Assembly: GCA_963752745.1 (NCBI GenBank)
Contig: CAVWAK010000020.1
Span: 1 to 64,000, forward strand
Reading direction: 5' to 3'
From: Thiogranum sp963752745
Lineage (GTDB): Bacteria; Pseudomonadota; Gammaproteobacteria; DSM-19610
Length of the DNA: 64,000 bases
Shown here piece after piece: positions 37,456 through 45,990 of the stretch (within the stretch, counting starts at the first letter, position 1; every line of letters begins with the position of its first letter). Made by a program: the position numbers and the translations under genes. The notes under the pieces were generated by a model. That model saw nothing but the letters and a program-made list of their open reading frames with translations. It was not told where the DNA came from and searched no databases.

Positions 37456-38424
37456 CTAGCTGTTTTCCTTGGCGAGATTATCAAGGTATTTCTCTGCATC
37501 AAGCGCGGCCATGCAGCCTGAACCCGCGGAAGTGACTGCCTGTCTGTATATGTGATCTGCGACGTCTCCTGCTGCAAAGATGCCAGGCATGCTGCAGGCG
37601 GTGGCATCACCGGTGATGCCGCTCTTGACGTGCAGGTATCCGCCCTGGTGCATTTCCAGTTGTCCGGTGAACAGGTCGGTGTTGGGCTTATGGCCGATTG
37701 CGATAAAAACACCGTCCAGCGTAATATCTGTTGTGGAAGCATCTTTAACGTTCTTGATGCGCATGCCTGTCACGCCGCTGTCATCGCCCAGAACCTCGTC
37801 AAGCACGTGATCCCACTGGATGGTTACCTTGCCTTCTTTTTCGCGCGCAAAGAGGCGGTCCTGAAGGATCTTTTCGGAGCGCAGCGCGTCACGGCGGTGA
37901 ACCACTGTCACGTGTGATGCGATATTGGAAAGATACAGCGCTTCCTCAACAGCGGTGTTACCACCGCCAATAACGGCGACCGGCTTGTCGCGATAGAAAA
38001 AGCCGTCGCAGGTGGCGCAGGCCGAGACGCCCCTGCCCTTGAATGCCTCTTCGGATGGTAGTCCCAGGTACTGTGCTGATGCACCGGTGGCGATAATCAG
38101 CGCGTCACAGGTGTAGGCATCCGCATCGCCCTTCAACCACATCGGTTTGCGGTTGAGATCAACCTCGTTGATGTGATCGAAGATGATCTCTGTGTTGAAA
38201 CGTTCAGCATGCTGCAGCATATCTTCCATCAGTGCCGGGCCCTGCAGGCCTTCTATCCCGGCTGGCCAGTTTTCAACATCGGTAGTGGTTGTCAGCTGAC
38301 CACCCTGTTCCAGTCCTGTGACCAGAACGGGGTTCAGGTTGGCGCGTGCGGCATAGATGGCGGCGGTGTAACCGGCTGGTCCAGAGCCCAGGATCAGCAG
38401 TCGGCAGTGTTTGGTTTCGCTCAT
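37456..38424 (-). CDS. trxB: thioredoxin reductase
   Basis: TrxB reduces thioredoxin with NADPH. The 322-residue flavoprotein has the FAD-binding GSGPAGYTAAIYAARAN, the redox-active CATCDGFFYRDK, the NADPH loop GGGNTAVEEAL and the C-terminal FAAGDVADHIYRQAVTSAG. It faces the PilZ gene tail to tail with one base between. Divergent from ald. Confidence 0.97.
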   Translation of the reverse strand: MSETKHCRLLILGSGPAGYTAAIYAARANLNPVLVTGLEQGGQLTTTTDVENWPAGIEGLQGPALMEDMLQHAERFNTEIIFDHINEVDLNRKPMWLKGDADAYTCDALIIATGASAQYLGLPSEEAFKGRGVSACATCDGFFYRDKPVAVIGGGNTAVEEALYLSNIASHVTVVHRRDALRSEKILQDRLFAREKEGKVTIQWDHVLDEVLGDDSGVTGMRIKNVKDASTTDITLDGVFIAIGHKPNTDLFTGQLEMHQGGYLHVKSGITGDATACSMPGIFAAGDVADHIYRQAVTSAGSGCMAALDAEKYLDNLAKENS

Positions 38425-38516
38425 GTATACTACTCCGAAATGGTTTCGGCCTGATGCCCGGCCGCATGATGGTCGGGTATGGTACGGAATGTATCTGGGA
38501 GGGTAAAGGAGCTCGC

Positions 38517-39575
38517 ATGCAGATTGGTGTACCTAAAGAGATCAAACCACTGGAAGGGCGTGTCGGGCTGGTGCCTTCGGCCTGTTCCGAGCTTGTTGCG
38601 GCGGGGCACCAGGTCATTGTAGAAGCAAGCGCAGGTGTACTGTCGGGTTATAGTGACGCTGACTACGAAGCAGTGGGCGCCCGCCTGGCGGGTAGTGCCG
38701 CCGGGGTTTACGCCGAGTCGGTATTGATCGTAAAGGTCAAGGAGCCGATTGACGCCGATTTGGCCCTGTTGCGGAGCCACCACATCCTGTTTAGCTACCT
38801 GCATCTGGCTGCCAGCCCGGCGCTTGTCGAAGCGTTGTGCAAAATCGGATTGATGGCTATTGCCTTCGAGACGGTGCAGGACAGCCAGGGGCTGCTGCCG
38901 TTGCTGGCGCCGATGAGCGATATTGCGGGGCGTTTGTCTATCCAGATTGGTACCCATTTATTACACCAGCCCCAGGGCGGGAAAGGGCTGCTGCTGGGTG
39001 GTTTGCCGGGCGCCGAACGCGGCCGGGTTACGGTGATCGGGGCCGGTGTTGCGGGTGGCAACGCTGCTCGACTGGCTGCCGCGCTCGGAGCAGAGGTTAC
39101 TGTTTTCGATCGCAAGCGGGAACGTCTCGAGGCCATGCGTGATCTTGGCGATAACGTTACATCGTTGTATGCCTATCCAGACAGTATCGAATCCGCGGTG
39201 CAGCAGGCTGACCTCGTGGTCGGTGCGGTTTTGATACCCGGTGCCAGGGCACCTCACGTGGTCACTGCCAAACAGGTCAGTGCCATGCGCCCCGGAAGTG
39301 TTATTGTGGATATCTCGGTTGACCAGGGTGGCTGTATTGAAACCACGCGGCCTACGGATTACCGCTCACCTACCTACCTTGTAGATGGTGTGGTTCACCT
39401 GGCAGTAACCAATATGCCCGGCGCCGTGCCCCGTTCCGCGTCGCAGGCGCTGTCGGCGGCCGTGATGCCATACGTGCTACAGTTGGCAGATGGTCGGCTG
39501 GATGACAACCCCGCGCTGGTGCAGGGCGTCAATATTCGAGCCGGTAATGTTGCTCATCCGGCGCTTGATCAGTAA
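38517..39575 (+). CDS. ald: alanine dehydrogenase
   Basis: Ald interconverts alanine with pyruvate and ammonia using NAD. The ATG at 38517 has a good AAGGAG site. The 352-residue product starts MQIGVPKEIKPLEGRVGLVP and has the substrate-binding KVKEP and FSYLHLA segments, the Rossmann VTVIGAGVAGGNAAR and VDISVDQGG and MPGAVPRSAS at the C-terminus. It is a few residues shorter than Bacillus Ald. It points toward ftsK, which begins 52 bases later after an AT-rich gap. A TATACT box at 38427-38432 may be its promoter. Confidence 0.93.
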   Translation: MQIGVPKEIKPLEGRVGLVPSACSELVAAGHQVIVEASAGVLSGYSDADYEAVGARLAGSAAGVYAESVLIVKVKEPIDADLALLRSHHILFSYLHLAASPALVEALCKIGLMAIAFETVQDSQGLLPLLAPMSDIAGRLSIQIGTHLLHQPQGGKGLLLGGLPGAERGRVTVIGAGVAGGNAARLAAALGAEVTVFDRKRERLEAMRDLGDNVTSLYAYPDSIESAVQQADLVVGAVLIPGARAPHVVTAKQVSAMRPGSVIVDISVDQGGCIETTRPTDYRSPTYLVDGVVHLAVTNMPGAVPRSASQALSAAVMPYVLQLADGRLDDNPALVQGVNIRAGNVAHPALDQ

Positions 39576-39627
39576 AATACCTGAACTTTTAATACTTTAA
39601 ACTATATATTTAGCGAAATTTCTTACG

Positions 39628-41943
39628 TTGGCCCAGGCGCGTCCCAAAAAAAAGACAGAATCAGCAAAGATTCACCCCCATGTGAGCAAAGGCTTGCGTG
39701 AGGGCACTCTGTTTGTGTTGTCAGCACTGGCAACCTATCTTTTGCTTTCACTGATCAGTTATCACACTCAGGACCCGGGATGGTCGCATCGGGGTCCCTC
39801 TGACGTTATCCATAATTATGGTGGCGTGGTGGGAGCATGGTTTGCTGATGTCTTTTTGTACCTGTTTGGCTATTTTGCTTACCTGTTTCCGCTGATGGTC
39901 GCCTTCAGTGGCTGGCTGGTGTTCCGCGGGCGAACACCTACGGGTGGCATAGACGTCAACGTGTTGTCTGTTCGCTGGGCAGGTTTTCTGTTGACGGTTG
40001 CTTCCGGTTGCGGACTTGCCACCCTGCATTTCCTTATCGAACCGGGAACCCTGCCGCTGGATGCGGGCGGCGTTTTCGGCAACCTGGTGGGTCATAGCCT
40101 GGCTGCGCTGTTCAGCTTCATGGGAGCAACGCTGTTTCTTCTGGCACTGTTCCTGTCTGGCGTAACGCTGTTTACCGGTCTGTCGTGGCTCAGCGCAATG
40201 GACTGGACAGGCAAGATGACGCTGATCGGAATCGCCTGGGCTGTGGTTCAGTTCGGCCGCCTCAAGGCGCATATTGCCACGCAGCGTGCCCGGCGCCAGC
40301 GCGAGGAAGTCGTCACTGCGAAACAGGAAAAACGCAACATCGTAAAACGCAAGCCGCCGCGTATCGAGCCTGTTATCAAAAAGGTTGAAACCAGCGAGCG
40401 TGTAGAGCGTGAACGTCAGGTAAAACTCTTTGATGCGCCACCCAACACAGAATTGCCTCCGCTTGCCCTGTTGAATGATGCCTATGAACATGCCGAGGGT
40501 TATTCGGAATCGGCCCTGGAGGCCATGTCGCGCCTGGTGGAAATGAAGCTTGCTGATTTCGGCATCGAGGTTGAAGTGGTTGCGGTACTGCCTGGTCCGG
40601 TGATTACACGCTTTGAATTGCAACCGGGCGTAGGGGTCAAGGTCAGCCAGATCAGTAACCTTGCCAAGGACCTGGCACGCGGCCTGTCTGCCATCAGCGT
40701 ACGTGTTGTCGATGTGATACCCGGCAAATCCGTGGTGGGGCTGGAGATCCCCAACGAGCAGCGTGAAATTGTCTCGCTCAGTGAAATACTGAAATCAAAC
40801 GAATTTGATCAGTCGGATTCATCCTTGACGCTGGCGCTTGGAAAAGACATCAGCGGTCATCCATCGGTCGTCGATCTGGCTAAAATGCCGCATCTTCTGG
40901 TCGCCGGTACCACGGGTTCCGGTAAGTCGGTGGCCATTAACGCTATGGTGTTGAGTCTTTTATACAAGACGCTGCCGCGTGATGTGCGCATGATCATGAT
41001 CGATCCGAAAATGCTGGAATTATCGATCTATGAAGGCATTCCCCATCTGCTTACGCCGGTGGTGACCGATATGAAAGAAGCCGCCAACGCGTTGCGCTGG
41101 TGTGTCGGCGAGATGGAGCGACGCTACAAATTGATGGCGGCGCTGGGTGTGCGAAATATTGCAGGCTATAACCGTAAGGTACAGGAAGCCATCGACAAGG
41201 GTGAACCGATACCGGATCCCCTGTTTAAACCTGAAGAGGTGCTTGAAGAGAACCCTGTACCACCGACACTGGAACCGTTGCCGTTCATTGTGATCATCAT
41301 CGATGAACTTGCTGACATGATGATGGTCGTAGGTAAGAAGGTTGAGGAGCTGATAGCCCGTCTGGCCCAGAAGGCCAGGGCAGCCGGCGTGCATTTGATA
41401 CTGGCAACACAGCGTCCCTCGGTTGATGTTATAACCGGTTTGATCAAGGCAAACATCCCGACCCGTATTGCCTTCCAGGTGTCTTCGAAAATTGATTCCC
41501 GGACAATCCTGGATCAGTCCGGTGCTGAACAGTTACTGGGGCACGGTGATATGCTGTACCTCGCGCCAGGCACCGGAATACCAGTGCGTGTACACGGGGC
41601 CTTTGTGGATGATCCCGAAGTGCATCGTGTGGTTGCTCACCTCAAGGGCAAGGGCGAGCCCGAGTATATCGAGGAAATTCTCCAGACCACGACCGATTTC
41701 ATGCCAGGAGGCGGTGGGCAGACAGATGACAGCGATGGGGAAACTGACCAGCTCTATGATGAAGCAGTGCGCATAGTTACCGAGACCAGGCGTGCATCCA
41801 TATCCGGTGTCCAGCGCCGCCTGAAAATTGGCTATAACCGCGCGGCCCGCATGATTGAGCAAATGGAAGCGTCCGGCATTGTCGGTCCCCAGCAGTCCAA
41901 TGGTAACCGCGAGGTGATGGCACCACCTCCGCCCGAACTTTGA
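39628..41943 (+). CDS. ftsK: DNA translocase FtsK
   Basis: FtsK anchors at the septum and pumps chromosome ends to dif. The 771-residue protein starts at TTG (39628) in MAQARPKKK. Four or five membrane segments fill residues 25-190, followed by a short linker and the motor: Walker A AGTTGSGKSVAINAM (about 428), Walker B FIVIIIDELADMMM, and the C-terminal gamma DNA-reading domain (RASISGVQRRLKIGYNRAAR). The linker is short, as in Pseudomonas and unlike the very long Escherichia form. It runs into lolA three bases later. Confidence 0.97.
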   Translation: MAQARPKKKTESAKIHPHVSKGLREGTLFVLSALATYLLLSLISYHTQDPGWSHRGPSDVIHNYGGVVGAWFADVFLYLFGYFAYLFPLMVAFSGWLVFRGRTPTGGIDVNVLSVRWAGFLLTVASGCGLATLHFLIEPGTLPLDAGGVFGNLVGHSLAALFSFMGATLFLLALFLSGVTLFTGLSWLSAMDWTGKMTLIGIAWAVVQFGRLKAHIATQRARRQREEVVTAKQEKRNIVKRKPPRIEPVIKKVETSERVERERQVKLFDAPPNTELPPLALLNDAYEHAEGYSESALEAMSRLVEMKLADFGIEVEVVAVLPGPVITRFELQPGVGVKVSQISNLAKDLARGLSAISVRVVDVIPGKSVVGLEIPNEQREIVSLSEILKSNEFDQSDSSLTLALGKDISGHPSVVDLAKMPHLLVAGTTGSGKSVAINAMVLSLLYKTLPRDVRMIMIDPKMLELSIYEGIPHLLTPVVTDMKEAANALRWCVGEMERRYKLMAALGVRNIAGYNRKVQEAIDKGEPIPDPLFKPEEVLEENPVPPTLEPLPFIVIIIDELADMMMVVGKKVEELIARLAQKARAAGVHLILATQRPSVDVITGLIKANIPTRIAFQVSSKIDSRTILDQSGAEQLLGHGDMLYLAPGTGIPVRVHGAFVDDPEVHRVVAHLKGKGEPEYIEEILQTTTDFMPGGGGQTDDSDGETDQLYDEAVRIVTETRRASISGVQRRLKIGYNRAARMIEQMEASGIVGPQQSNGNREVMAPPPPEL

Positions 41944-41946
41944 GTT

Positions 41947-42585
41947 ATGAATAAAGCCCGCATGTCTAATTTCTATGCCGTTGTTTCATTGCTGCTAGGC
42001 CTCTTTGCAGTAAGTCAGACGACTCAGGCTGATCCAGTCGCAGATTATTTCTCCAGTCTGGATAATTTTCAGGCTAATTTCAGTCAAAGCGTTGTCGATA
42101 GCGGTGGCGAGCAGATACAGAATTCCAGTGGAGAGGTATGGATCCAGCGCCCCGGGCGATTTCGGTGGTCCTACCAGCACCCTTACAGTCAGTTGATTGT
42201 GGCAGATGGCAAGCAGTTGTGGACCTACGACGAGGACCTAGAACAGGCAACGGTTAAAGCCATAGACGAGGCGCTCAGCAGTACTCCGGCCATGCTGCTT
42301 AGCGGTTTCCGACCATTGTCTGAAGTGGTGTCCTGGGCTGAAGATCCTGGCAATGATGTTTACCGCTGGTATCGGTTGACCCCCAAAGAGGCTGATGCTG
42401 CGGTTGAACAGGTGCGTATCGGATTCGATAAACAGGGCGAACTGGCGCTGATCGAAGTACAGGATGATTTCGAAAATCATACCCGTATCAGTTTCAGTAA
42501 CGTAAAGAGAAACATCAAACTGGATGCGGGACTCTTTGAATTAAAATTGCCTGAGGGGACCGATATTATCGGCTCAGACCCATGA
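41947..42585 (+). CDS. lolA: outer-membrane lipoprotein carrier protein
   Basis: LolA ferries lipoproteins across the periplasm from LolCDE to LolB. The 212-residue product has a signal peptide (AVVSLLLGLFAVSQTTQA) and the family core: NFQANFSQSVVDS, SSGEVWIQRPGRFRWSY, LWTYDEDLEQ and the proline-rich loop. It follows ftsK closely and overlaps rarA by four bases. Confidence 0.95.
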   Translation: MNKARMSNFYAVVSLLLGLFAVSQTTQADPVADYFSSLDNFQANFSQSVVDSGGEQIQNSSGEVWIQRPGRFRWSYQHPYSQLIVADGKQLWTYDEDLEQATVKAIDEALSSTPAMLLSGFRPLSEVVSWAEDPGNDVYRWYRLTPKEADAAVEQVRIGFDKQGELALIEVQDDFENHTRISFSNVKRNIKLDAGLFELKLPEGTDIIGSDP

Positions 42586-43898
42586 GCTCCGATGAGCGGG
42601 CGTTTCGTCCCCTGGCTGACCGCATGCGTCCCCGCTCGCTCGCTGAGTTTATTGGTCAGTCTCATATACTCGGCGACGGCAAACCGCTGAGGCAGGCTGT
42701 CGAATCAGGACAACTGCATTCGCTGCTGTTCTGGGGTCCACCCGGTACCGGAAAAACCACCCTGGCGCACTTGTTGGCCGAACGGTCGGGCGCCGAGTTT
42801 ATCGCGCTATCGGCGGTACTGGCGGGCGTGAAGGATGTTCGCCAGGCCGTCGAGGTGGCTCGCCAGCGGCAGCAAGTGGAGAATCGCCAGACGCTGCTAT
42901 TCGTTGACGAGGTGCATCGTTTTAACAAGGCGCAACAAGATGCCTTCCTGCCTTTTGTTGAAGACGGTACGGTGCTGTTTGTTGGTGCGACTACCGAAAA
43001 CCCTTCCTTTGAAATAAATAACGCATTGTTATCGCGTGCCAGGACCTATGTGCTCAAGCGACTCACCGAAGAGGATCTGGTGAAGGTAATGCTGCAGGCG
43101 CAGGAGAATACAGATCGAGGGCTGGGTGCCAGCGGCACTGTGCTCAACGAGGTGCAGCTTCAGCGTCTGGCACTGGCAGCTGACGGTGATGCGCGACGCG
43201 CATTAACACTGCTGGAGATCATCGTTGAACTGGCCGCTGGCGAGCCTGATGTTGGGGATGACATCGTCAGCGAGGTGGTGAGCGGCGGCGTGCGCCGGTT
43301 CGACAAGGGAGGGGAAGCTTTTTACGATCAGGTTTCAGCCCTGCATAAATCGGTCCGCGGCTCGGCGCCGGATGCAGCCCTGTATTGGCTGGCACGAATG
43401 ATCGACGGAGGATGTGATCCCGTATATATCGCCAGGCGTGTGGTGCGGATGGCATCCGAAGATATTGGTAACGCTGACCCACGGGCGCTGACGCTGGCAT
43501 TGCAGGCATGGGACGTGCAGGACAGGCTGGGAAGCCCGGAGGGCGAACTGGCTATCGCACAGGCCGTTGTATACATGGCCTGTGCGGCAAAGAGCAACGC
43601 GGTCTATTCCGCTTACAAGGCAGCAATGAAAGATGCCAGGGAAAAAGGTTCGCTGGACGTGCCTCTGCATCTGCGTAATGCGCCGACACGCCTGATGAAA
43701 GAGCTGGACTACGGCAGGGAATATCGTTACGCCCATGATGAGCCTGAAGGCTATGCGGCGGGTGAGCATTATTTCCCGGATGAAATGTCACCTGTCAGCT
43801 ACTACCGTCCGGTCGGACGTGGCCTGGAGACCAGGATTGCCGAAAAGCTGGCTCATTTAAAAGTACTCGACCGGCAGGCGCGCGAAAAGCAAAAATGA
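42582..43898 (+). CDS. rarA: replication-associated recombination AAA ATPase RarA
   Basis: RarA (MgsA) works at stalled replication forks. The 438-residue product has Walker A GPPGTGKTTLAHLLAE, Walker B LLFVDEVHRFNKAQQDAF, sensor VGATTENPSFE and the C-terminal RarA tetramer region (MIDGGCDPVYIARRVVRMAS). It overlaps lolA by ATGA. The gap to crcB is 53 bases. Confidence 0.96.
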   Translation: MSSDERAFRPLADRMRPRSLAEFIGQSHILGDGKPLRQAVESGQLHSLLFWGPPGTGKTTLAHLLAERSGAEFIALSAVLAGVKDVRQAVEVARQRQQVENRQTLLFVDEVHRFNKAQQDAFLPFVEDGTVLFVGATTENPSFEINNALLSRARTYVLKRLTEEDLVKVMLQAQENTDRGLGASGTVLNEVQLQRLALAADGDARRALTLLEIIVELAAGEPDVGDDIVSEVVSGGVRRFDKGGEAFYDQVSALHKSVRGSAPDAALYWLARMIDGGCDPVYIARRVVRMASEDIGNADPRALTLALQAWDVQDRLGSPEGELAIAQAVVYMACAAKSNAVYSAYKAAMKDAREKGSLDVPLHLRNAPTRLMKELDYGREYRYAHDEPEGYAAGEHYFPDEMSPVSYYRPVGRGLETRIAEKLAHLKVLDRQAREKQK

Positions 43899-43951
43899 AT
43901 GGGGCGATTTAAGTGACGAGTTGTACCGGCTTCCGGTAACATTGGTATCCC

Positions 43952-44326
43952 ATGAATCAAGTGCTGGCTATAGCGGGTGGTGGTGCTCTGGGAGCCCTGC
44001 TGCGTTACTGGGCTTCTACGGGAGTGTATGCGCTGACCGGGCGAGCTTTTCCCTATGGCACCCTGTTTGTGAATGTGCTGGGCAGCCTGTTAATTGGATT
44101 CCTGTATGTCTGGTTGCTGGAGCGTATGTCCGGGGGCGTTGCGCTACGGGCATTCCTGCTCATAGGTGTGCTGGGTTCATTCACTACGTTCTCGACATTC
44201 TCACTGGAAACGCTCAACCTGATTGAGGCTGGACAACCGGGACGTGCTGCGATGAATATGCTGGTTAGTGTTGTGATCTGTGTTGCCGCAGCGGCCCTTG
44301 GCGTGCAACTGGCGAGGCAGTTATGA
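43952..44326 (+). CDS. crcB: fluoride channel Fluc/CrcB
   Basis: CrcB forms dimeric fluoride channels. The 124-residue, four-helix protein has GGALGALLRYW, the conserved GTLFVNVLGSLLIGF and the sodium-site-containing GVLGSFTTFSTFSLE. Its stop overlaps DUF190 by four bases. No fluoride riboswitch fits in the short upstream gap. Confidence 0.95.
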   Translation: MNQVLAIAGGGALGALLRYWASTGVYALTGRAFPYGTLFVNVLGSLLIGFLYVWLLERMSGGVALRAFLLIGVLGSFTTFSTFSLETLNLIEAGQPGRAAMNMLVSVVICVAAAALGVQLARQL

Positions 44327-44628
44327 GCTGGGAAACGGTTACAGTTGTCCGTATTTATTTGACTGAAGCAGACAAAATGCTGCCAGGCCTGCTGGAGCGC
44401 TTGCATGACGATGAGAAAGTTCGAGGTGTGAGCGTGTTCCGGGCGATCAGCGGCTTCGGCAGTAGCGGTACGGTGCATTCATCATCTTTGCTTGATTTGT
44501 CGCTCGATTTACCGGTTGCCGTTGAGTTCTTCGACCGGCCGGAAAAAGTTAACGCGATACTGGAACACCTGGCGGATAGAGTGGAAGCCGGACATATGAT
44601 CCGCTGGGAAGCGGAAGCGAATTTATAA
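44323..44628 (+). CDS. DUF190 (PII-like) protein
   Basis: A 101-residue protein of the DUF190 family (VVRIYLTEADKMLPGLLE, DEKVRGVSVFRAISGFGSSG, LPVAVEFFDRPEKVNAIL), a PII-like fold. DUF190 genes often sit beside crcB. Overlap with crcB (ATGA) implies co-translation and a role in fluoride export or its control. No ligand residues can be named. Confidence 0.9.
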   Translation: MSWETVTVVRIYLTEADKMLPGLLERLHDDEKVRGVSVFRAISGFGSSGTVHSSSLLDLSLDLPVAVEFFDRPEKVNAILEHLADRVEAGHMIRWEAEANL

Positions 44629-44646
44629 ATTACACAGAAATAAACC

Positions 44647-45930
44647 ATGCTTGATCCCAAACTGATTCGTACCCAACTGGATAGTGTCGCAGCGCAGCTT
44701 AGACGTCGCGGTTTCGTTCTCGATACTGCCAGACTGGAACAGCTGGAAACCGAGCGCAAGGCCATACAGGTACGTACCGAAGAACTCCAGGCGGAGCGAA
44801 ACAGCAGCTCCAGATCAATAGGCAAAGCCAAGGCTGCGGGAGAGGATATCCAGCCCTTGGTGGATCAGGTCGCTGGTCTTGGGGCGCAGCTCGATACTGC
44901 CAAGCAGGAACTGGATGTTGTGCAGGAACAGCTTAACGGGCTGTTGATGGGCATTCCCAATATACCCGATGATTCAGTGCCTGAGGGCGACGACGAGTCG
45001 AAAAATCTGGAAATACGTCGCTGGGGTGAGCCAACTGTTTTTGGTTTCGAGGTCAAGGATCACGTTGACCTGGGCGACGCCGTCGGCGGTACAGATTTTG
45101 ATGCAGCGGTGAAACTGTCAGGTTCCCGTTTTGCCGTGATGCGCGGACCGCTGGCGCGTTTGCACAGGGCCTTGACCCAGTACATGCTGGATACTCATAC
45201 CGGGGAGCACGGCTACCTGGAATGTTATGTTCCGTATCTCGTCAACGCGGACAGTTTGCGGGGTACAGGCCAGTTGCCCAAGTTTGAAGAGGAACTGTTC
45301 GCTACCCGCGGGGATGATCCTTACTACCTGATTCCCACGGCGGAAGTTCCGGTTACCAATCTGGTCCGGGGGCAGATTCTTGAAGCGGCGAAGCTGCCGC
45401 TGAAAATGACAGCCCATACCCCGTGTTTCCGTTCTGAAGCCGGATCCTATGGCAAAGACACGCGTGGGTTGATTCGGCAGCATCAGTTCGAGAAAGTCGA
45501 AATGGTGCAAATCGTCACACCGGAGGACTCCATGCAGGCCCTGGAAGAGTTGACCGGACACGCCGAAAAAATCCTGCAGCGTCTGGAACTGCCATACAGG
45601 GTAGTAAGCCTTTGTACCGGAGATCTCGGCTTCTCGGCAGTCAAAACCTATGACCTGGAAGTCTGGCTGCCCGGTCAGAGTGCCTATCGTGAAATATCGT
45701 CGTGTAGTAATTTTGGCGACTTTCAGGCGCGTCGACTGCAGGCCCGCTATCGAGCATCAGATGGTGGAAAACCCGAACTGGTACACACCATCAATGGCTC
45801 CGGCCTGGCGGTTGGCAGAACGCTGGTGGCGGTTATGGAAAATTATCAGCAACAGGATGGCTCGATTCGCGTCCCCGATGTGCTTCGCCCTTACATGAAT
45901 GGTTGCGAACAGATAGAGGCTGACAGTTAA
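44647..45930 (+). CDS. serS: seryl-tRNA synthetase
   Basis: SerS charges tRNA-Ser. The 427-residue product has the N-terminal coiled-coil arm (about residues 30-100), motif 2 CFRSEAGSYGKDTRGLIRQH and motif 3 GSGLAVGRTLVAVMENYQ of class II synthetases. It starts 18 bases after DUF190 and closes the ftsK-lolA-rarA-crcB-DUF190-serS run. Confidence 0.97.
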   Translation: MLDPKLIRTQLDSVAAQLRRRGFVLDTARLEQLETERKAIQVRTEELQAERNSSSRSIGKAKAAGEDIQPLVDQVAGLGAQLDTAKQELDVVQEQLNGLLMGIPNIPDDSVPEGDDESKNLEIRRWGEPTVFGFEVKDHVDLGDAVGGTDFDAAVKLSGSRFAVMRGPLARLHRALTQYMLDTHTGEHGYLECYVPYLVNADSLRGTGQLPKFEEELFATRGDDPYYLIPTAEVPVTNLVRGQILEAAKLPLKMTAHTPCFRSEAGSYGKDTRGLIRQHQFEKVEMVQIVTPEDSMQALEELTGHAEKILQRLELPYRVVSLCTGDLGFSAVKTYDLEVWLPGQSAYREISSCSNFGDFQARRLQARYRASDGGKPELVHTINGSGLAVGRTLVAVMENYQQQDGSIRVPDVLRPYMNGCEQIEADS

Positions 45931-45990
45931 CGGTAGCGTTCAATCGGCATACTGATGCCGGTGCCCTGATCTGTGAATCTGCCGGCAAGT

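Noticed and set aside
39748..40623. A 291-codon minus-strand frame opposite ftsK
   Set aside because: Shadow of the ftsK coding strand; no start context or motif.
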